The notes under the pieces were generated by a model. It saw only the letters and a list, made by a program, of their open reading frames with translations. It was not told where the DNA came from and ran no database searches. Below are positions 6,555 to 9,166 of a stretch of DNA of 9,166 bases, in pieces; position 1 is the first letter of the stretch; the number at the start of each line of letters is the position of its first letter. This stretch comes from Acidobacteriaceae bacterium (GTDB taxonomy: Bacteria > Acidobacteriota > Terriglobia > Terriglobales > Acidobacteriaceae): the NCBI GenBank assembly GCA_030039895.1, contig JASHUR010000326.1:1-9166 (forward strand), written 5' to 3'. The position numbers were made by a program, and so were the translations under genes.

Positions 6555-8165
6555 CTACTTCAACCGCACGCGCAGATCGCCGCCGGTCATCTCTTTCGGC
6601 TTTTCGAAATGCAGCATGTCGAGGATGGTTGGCGAAATGTCACGCAGCGAGCCGTCCGGTCTGAGCGCGTAGTCCTTCGCGTCCTCGCACACCAGGATGA
6701 ACGGTACAGGGTTGGTGGTGTGCGCAGTGTGCGGGCTGCCGGTCACGGGGTCTACCATCAGCTCGGCGTTGCCGTGATCTGCGGTGATGAGCATGGAGCC
6801 GCCGTTCTGCCGGATAGCCTGATAGATGCGGCCCAGGCATGCGTCGACTGTCTCTACACCCTTGATGGTCGGTTCAAGCTTGCCGGAGTGGCCCACCATG
6901 TCCGCGTTGGCAAAGTTGACCACCAGCACGTCGAACGCTGTGTCCTCGACGGCCTTGACCACAGCATCGGCAATACCCGCGGCAGACATCTCCGGAGCAA
7001 GATCGTAAGTCGCCACTTTCTGCGAGGGCACAAGCAGGCGGTCCTCGCCGGGGAACGGCTTCTCGATGCCACCGTTGAAAAAGTAGGTAACGTGCGCGTA
7101 CTTCTCTGTCTCCGCCACGCGCAAATTGCGAAGCTGCGCCTGCGCCATCATGTTCGCCAGCAGGTTCTCCATTGACTCCGGCAGGATGATCATGGGCAGC
7201 GTAAACAGCTTGTCGTATTGCGACATGCACAGATAGTGCAGGTCCTTCGGCACGGTATTGCGCGGGATGGTGCTGTCGAGGTCCTCCGCGCCCGGCAGGT
7301 CGCGGCCCTCCTGTTTGGTAAGGCCGCTGTTGCGGGCCAGCGCGCGCGTAATCTGGCGGGCGCGGTCGGCACGAAAGTTGAACATGATGCAGACATCGCC
7401 GCCGCGGATGACTCCGTTCGGATGGCCCTGCCCATCGGTGACGACAAACGGCACGATAAACTCGTCCGTCACGCCGTTGCTGTAGCACTCGCGCACGCGG
7501 GCGATGGGGTCGGCATAGGCTCCGCCTTCGGCGTTGCCCGTTACCATGGCGTCAAAGGCCAGCTTGATGCGCTCCCAGCGCCGGTCGCGGTCCATGGCAT
7601 AGTAGCGGCCGGAGACCGAAGCGATCTTGCCGATGCTGTACTCGCGCATCTTCTGCTCCAGCGCGGCCAGATATTCCACGCCGGAGGTCGGCAGCGTGTC
7701 GCGACCGTCCATGAAGGCGTGGACAAACAGATGCTCCACCTGGTGTTGTTTCGCCGTCTTCAGTAGCGCGTAAAGATGGTTCTGGTGCGAATGCACACCG
7801 CCGTCTGAGAGTAGTCCGAACAGATGCACCTGGTGCCCGCCCTCAGCCGCATATTTCAGCGCGCGAGTAATCTCAGGGTGCGAGAAGAAATCCCCGTTCG
7901 CAATCAGCGCGTCGATGCGGGTAATGTCCATGCGGACAATACGGCCTGCTCCGATATTGAGGTGCCCCACTTCACTGTTGCCCATCTGTCCGTCGGGCAG
8001 GCCAACGTAGTGGTCGGAGGCGTGCAGCAAAGTATTTGGGTACTCGGCCAGCAGCTTGTCATACGTGGGCTTGCGTGCGAGCGCAATGGCATTGTTTTCA
8101 ATTTGTGGGCGATAACCCCACCCGTCGAGGATGGTGAGGACGATGGGTTTCATGCGAACTGACAC
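6555..8165 (-). CDS. gpmI: 2,3-bisphosphoglycerate-independent phosphoglycerate mutase
   Basis: This 536-residue cytoplasmic enzyme interconverts 3- and 2-phosphoglycerate through a phosphoserine intermediate and needs two metal ions, usually Mn. Motifs in order: TILDGWG with the metal-binding Asp14; DGQMGNSEVGH with the nucleophilic Ser64; HAFMDGRDTLP (149-159); SVSGRYYAMDRDRRWER with substrate-binding arginines; NFRADRARQ; PFPGEDRLLVPSQKVATYDL; NFANADMVGHSG (417-428, metal ligands Asp422 and His426); ADHGN (Asp463, His464); and SPHTAHTTNPVPF near the end. All expected residues are present and the length is normal. The start is GTG 8165, five bases after GGAG; ATG 8153 (532 residues) lacks a nearby ribosome binding site. 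It is not the unrelated cofactor-dependent GpmA. It lies 89 bases after eno on the same strand, so the two glycolytic steps are probably co-transcribed. Confidence 0.98.
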   Translation of the reverse strand: MSVRMKPIVLTILDGWGYRPQIENNAIALARKPTYDKLLAEYPNTLLHASDHYVGLPDGQMGNSEVGHLNIGAGRIVRMDITRIDALIANGDFFSHPEITRALKYAAEGGHQVHLFGLLSDGGVHSHQNHLYALLKTAKQHQVEHLFVHAFMDGRDTLPTSGVEYLAALEQKMREYSIGKIASVSGRYYAMDRDRRWERIKLAFDAMVTGNAEGGAYADPIARVRECYSNGVTDEFIVPFVVTDGQGHPNGVIRGGDVCIMFNFRADRARQITRALARNSGLTKQEGRDLPGAEDLDSTIPRNTVPKDLHYLCMSQYDKLFTLPMIILPESMENLLANMMAQAQLRNLRVAETEKYAHVTYFFNGGIEKPFPGEDRLLVPSQKVATYDLAPEMSAAGIADAVVKAVEDTAFDVLVVNFANADMVGHSGKLEPTIKGVETVDACLGRIYQAIRQNGGSMLITADHGNAELMVDPVTGSPHTAHTTNPVPFILVCEDAKDYALRPDGSLRDISPTILDMLHFEKPKEMTGGDLRVRLK

Positions 8166-8170
8166 GTGAT

Positions 8171-8174
8171 CTCC
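8171..8174 (-). promoter_or_regulatory. Ribosome binding site deciding the gpmI start
   Basis: On the minus strand ACGGAGATCAC precedes GTG 8165, with GGAG five bases upstream of it. The same site is 17 bases from ATG 8153, too far to serve it well, so the GTG start is preferred. Confidence 0.6.
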
Positions 8175-8254
8175 GTTGGCCACGAAACTGCAACACAACG
8201 ACCCGTTTGTGACTTGTTTGGTTCATGGGCCGTTGCGTCGCAAATGAAATTGAT

Positions 8255-9166
8255 TTACTCGCCGAAGTTCACTGACTCAATGCCGAGGAACTCCGCAGCC
8301 TGGCCCAGCTCTTCTTCAATGCGCAGCAACTGGTTGTACTTGGCGATGCGGTCCGTGCGCGAGGCCGAGCCGGTCTTGATCTGTCCGGCGTTGGTGGCCA
8401 CGGCAAGGTCAGCGATAAAGGTATCTTCCGTCTCGCCGCTGCGGTGCGAAATGATAGAGGTGTAGCCGAAGCGGCGCCCCAGCTCAATCGCCTCCAGCGT
8501 CTCGCTCACGGTGCCGATCTGGTTCACCTTGATCAGAATGGAGTTGGCGATGCCCTCATCAATGCCGCGTTGTAACCGCTCGGTGTTGGTCACAAACAGG
8601 TCGTCGCCTACCAGCTGCACGCGGTCGCCGATTAACTCCGTCAGGTACTTCCAACCCTGCCAGTCGTCCTCGGCCAGGCCGTCTTCAAGCGATACGATGG
8701 GGTACTGTCGTATCCACTCCTGCCAGTAGCGGGACATCTCCTCGCTCGTCTTCTCGCTCTTGTCGGACTTTTTGAAGACGTACTTGCCCTTTTCCTTGTC
8801 AAAGAACTCGCTGGCCGCCGGATCGAGCGCAATGGCAATGTCTTCGCCCGCCTTGTAGCCCGCAAGCTCAATGGATTCGAGAATCACCTCGATGGCCTCA
8901 ACATTCGATTTAAGCGAAGGAGCAAACCCGCCTTCGTCGCCAACAGATGTGTTATAGCCGCGCTTCTTCAGCACGCCCTTCAGTGTGTGGAATACCTCCG
9001 CACCCCAGCGCAGCGCGTCAGAGAAGCGCTCGGCGCCGACCGGCATCACCATGAATTCCTGAAAGTCCACATTGTTGTCGGCATGCGCGCCCCCGTTCAG
9101 GATGTTCATCATCGGCGTGGGCAGGACGGAAGCATTCACGCCGCCCAGATAGCGGTAAAGCGGCAG
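8255..9166 (-). CDS. eno: Enolase (C-terminal 303 residues, 5' end outside window)
   Basis: The frame enters from the right window edge (PLYRYLGGVNA) and ends at TAA 8257-8255. It covers about 70 percent of a usual 430-residue enolase, lacking most of the N-terminal capping domain. Enolase dehydrates 2-phosphoglycerate to phosphoenolpyruvate in the cytoplasm using Mg. Seen in order are PMMNILNGGAHADNNVDFQEFM (family hallmark with a substrate-binding His and Glu), SVGDEGGFAP (general acid/base Glu), ALDPAASEFFD, SLEDGLAEDDW and QLVGDDLFVTN (the three Mg-binding acids), ILIKVNQIGT (catalytic Lys), the signature SIISHRSGETEDT, and IKTGSASRTDRIAKYNQLLRIEEELG. No catalytic residue is missing. The product feeds pyruvate formation and is made from the product of the downstream gpmI, which supports a shared transcript. 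The promoter would be outside the window. Confidence 0.98.
   Translation of the reverse strand: MPLYRYLGGVNASVLPTPMMNILNGGAHADNNVDFQEFMVMPVGAERFSDALRWGAEVFHTLKGVLKKRGYNTSVGDEGGFAPSLKSNVEAIEVILESIELAGYKAGEDIAIALDPAASEFFDKEKGKYVFKKSDKSEKTSEEMSRYWQEWIRQYPIVSLEDGLAEDDWQGWKYLTELIGDRVQLVGDDLFVTNTERLQRGIDEGIANSILIKVNQIGTVSETLEAIELGRRFGYTSIISHRSGETEDTFIADLAVATNAGQIKTGSASRTDRIAKYNQLLRIEEELGQAAEFLGIESVNFGE

Noticed and set aside
7218..7766. 182-residue plus-strand open frame inside gpmI
   Set aside because: It is antisense to conserved catalytic segments of GpmI and has no start signal or domain.
1..9166. CRISPR array, insertion sequence, tRNA or rRNA, toxin-antitoxin or phage-defence genes
   Set aside because: I looked for regularly spaced repeats, transposase motifs, cloverleaf structures and small paired genes, and saw none. 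The window is mainly housekeeping genes.

Overview
The window looks like a chromosomal segment of a GC-rich Gram-negative bacterium, most likely an acidobacterium (Acidobacteriaceae-like). The evidence is the combination of a LolD-type ATPase, a ClpC chaperone, an outer-membrane Wzi-family protein with a sequence style I associate with that phylum, and a GpmI/enolase pair. The taxonomic call is an inference from gene content, not from a marker gene. I see no mobile element, CRISPR array, tRNA, rRNA or prophage signature.

Layout, left to right. Positions 3-362 (+) hold the C-terminal half of a LolD-like ABC ATPase cut by the window edge. Positions 554-3007 (+) encode a complete ClpC-type AAA+ unfoldase. 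A strong hairpin terminator at 3021-3050 separates it from a small convergent YtxH-like membrane protein (3072-3362, -). A gene-poor stretch (3363-3756) carries the ytxH ribosome binding site and, just before the next gene, a cluster of three GGGGTRCAA motifs around a TACAAT box. Positions 3757-4509 (+) encode a shortened, motif-degenerate relative of the alpha subunit of TPP-dependent 2-oxoacid dehydrogenases. Positions 4662-6494 (+) encode a secreted outer-membrane beta-barrel of the Wzi capsule-assembly family, followed by a terminator hairpin at 6510-6539. On the minus strand, eno (partial, 8255-9166) is followed by gpmI (6555-8165), ending convergently with the Wzi gene.

How the genes fit together. 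eno and gpmI are consecutive glycolytic/gluconeogenic steps (3-phosphoglycerate to 2-phosphoglycerate to phosphoenolpyruvate) and plausibly form one transcription unit. LolD, the YtxH-like protein and the Wzi-family protein all concern the cell envelope, but they do not form one operon. ClpC is a general proteolysis component. Most of the window is ordinary housekeeping. The item most worth a second look is the E1-alpha-like protein, which has kept the fold-level signature of its family but lost the visible cofactor-binding and catalytic-loop residues, together with the repeated motif at its promoter.
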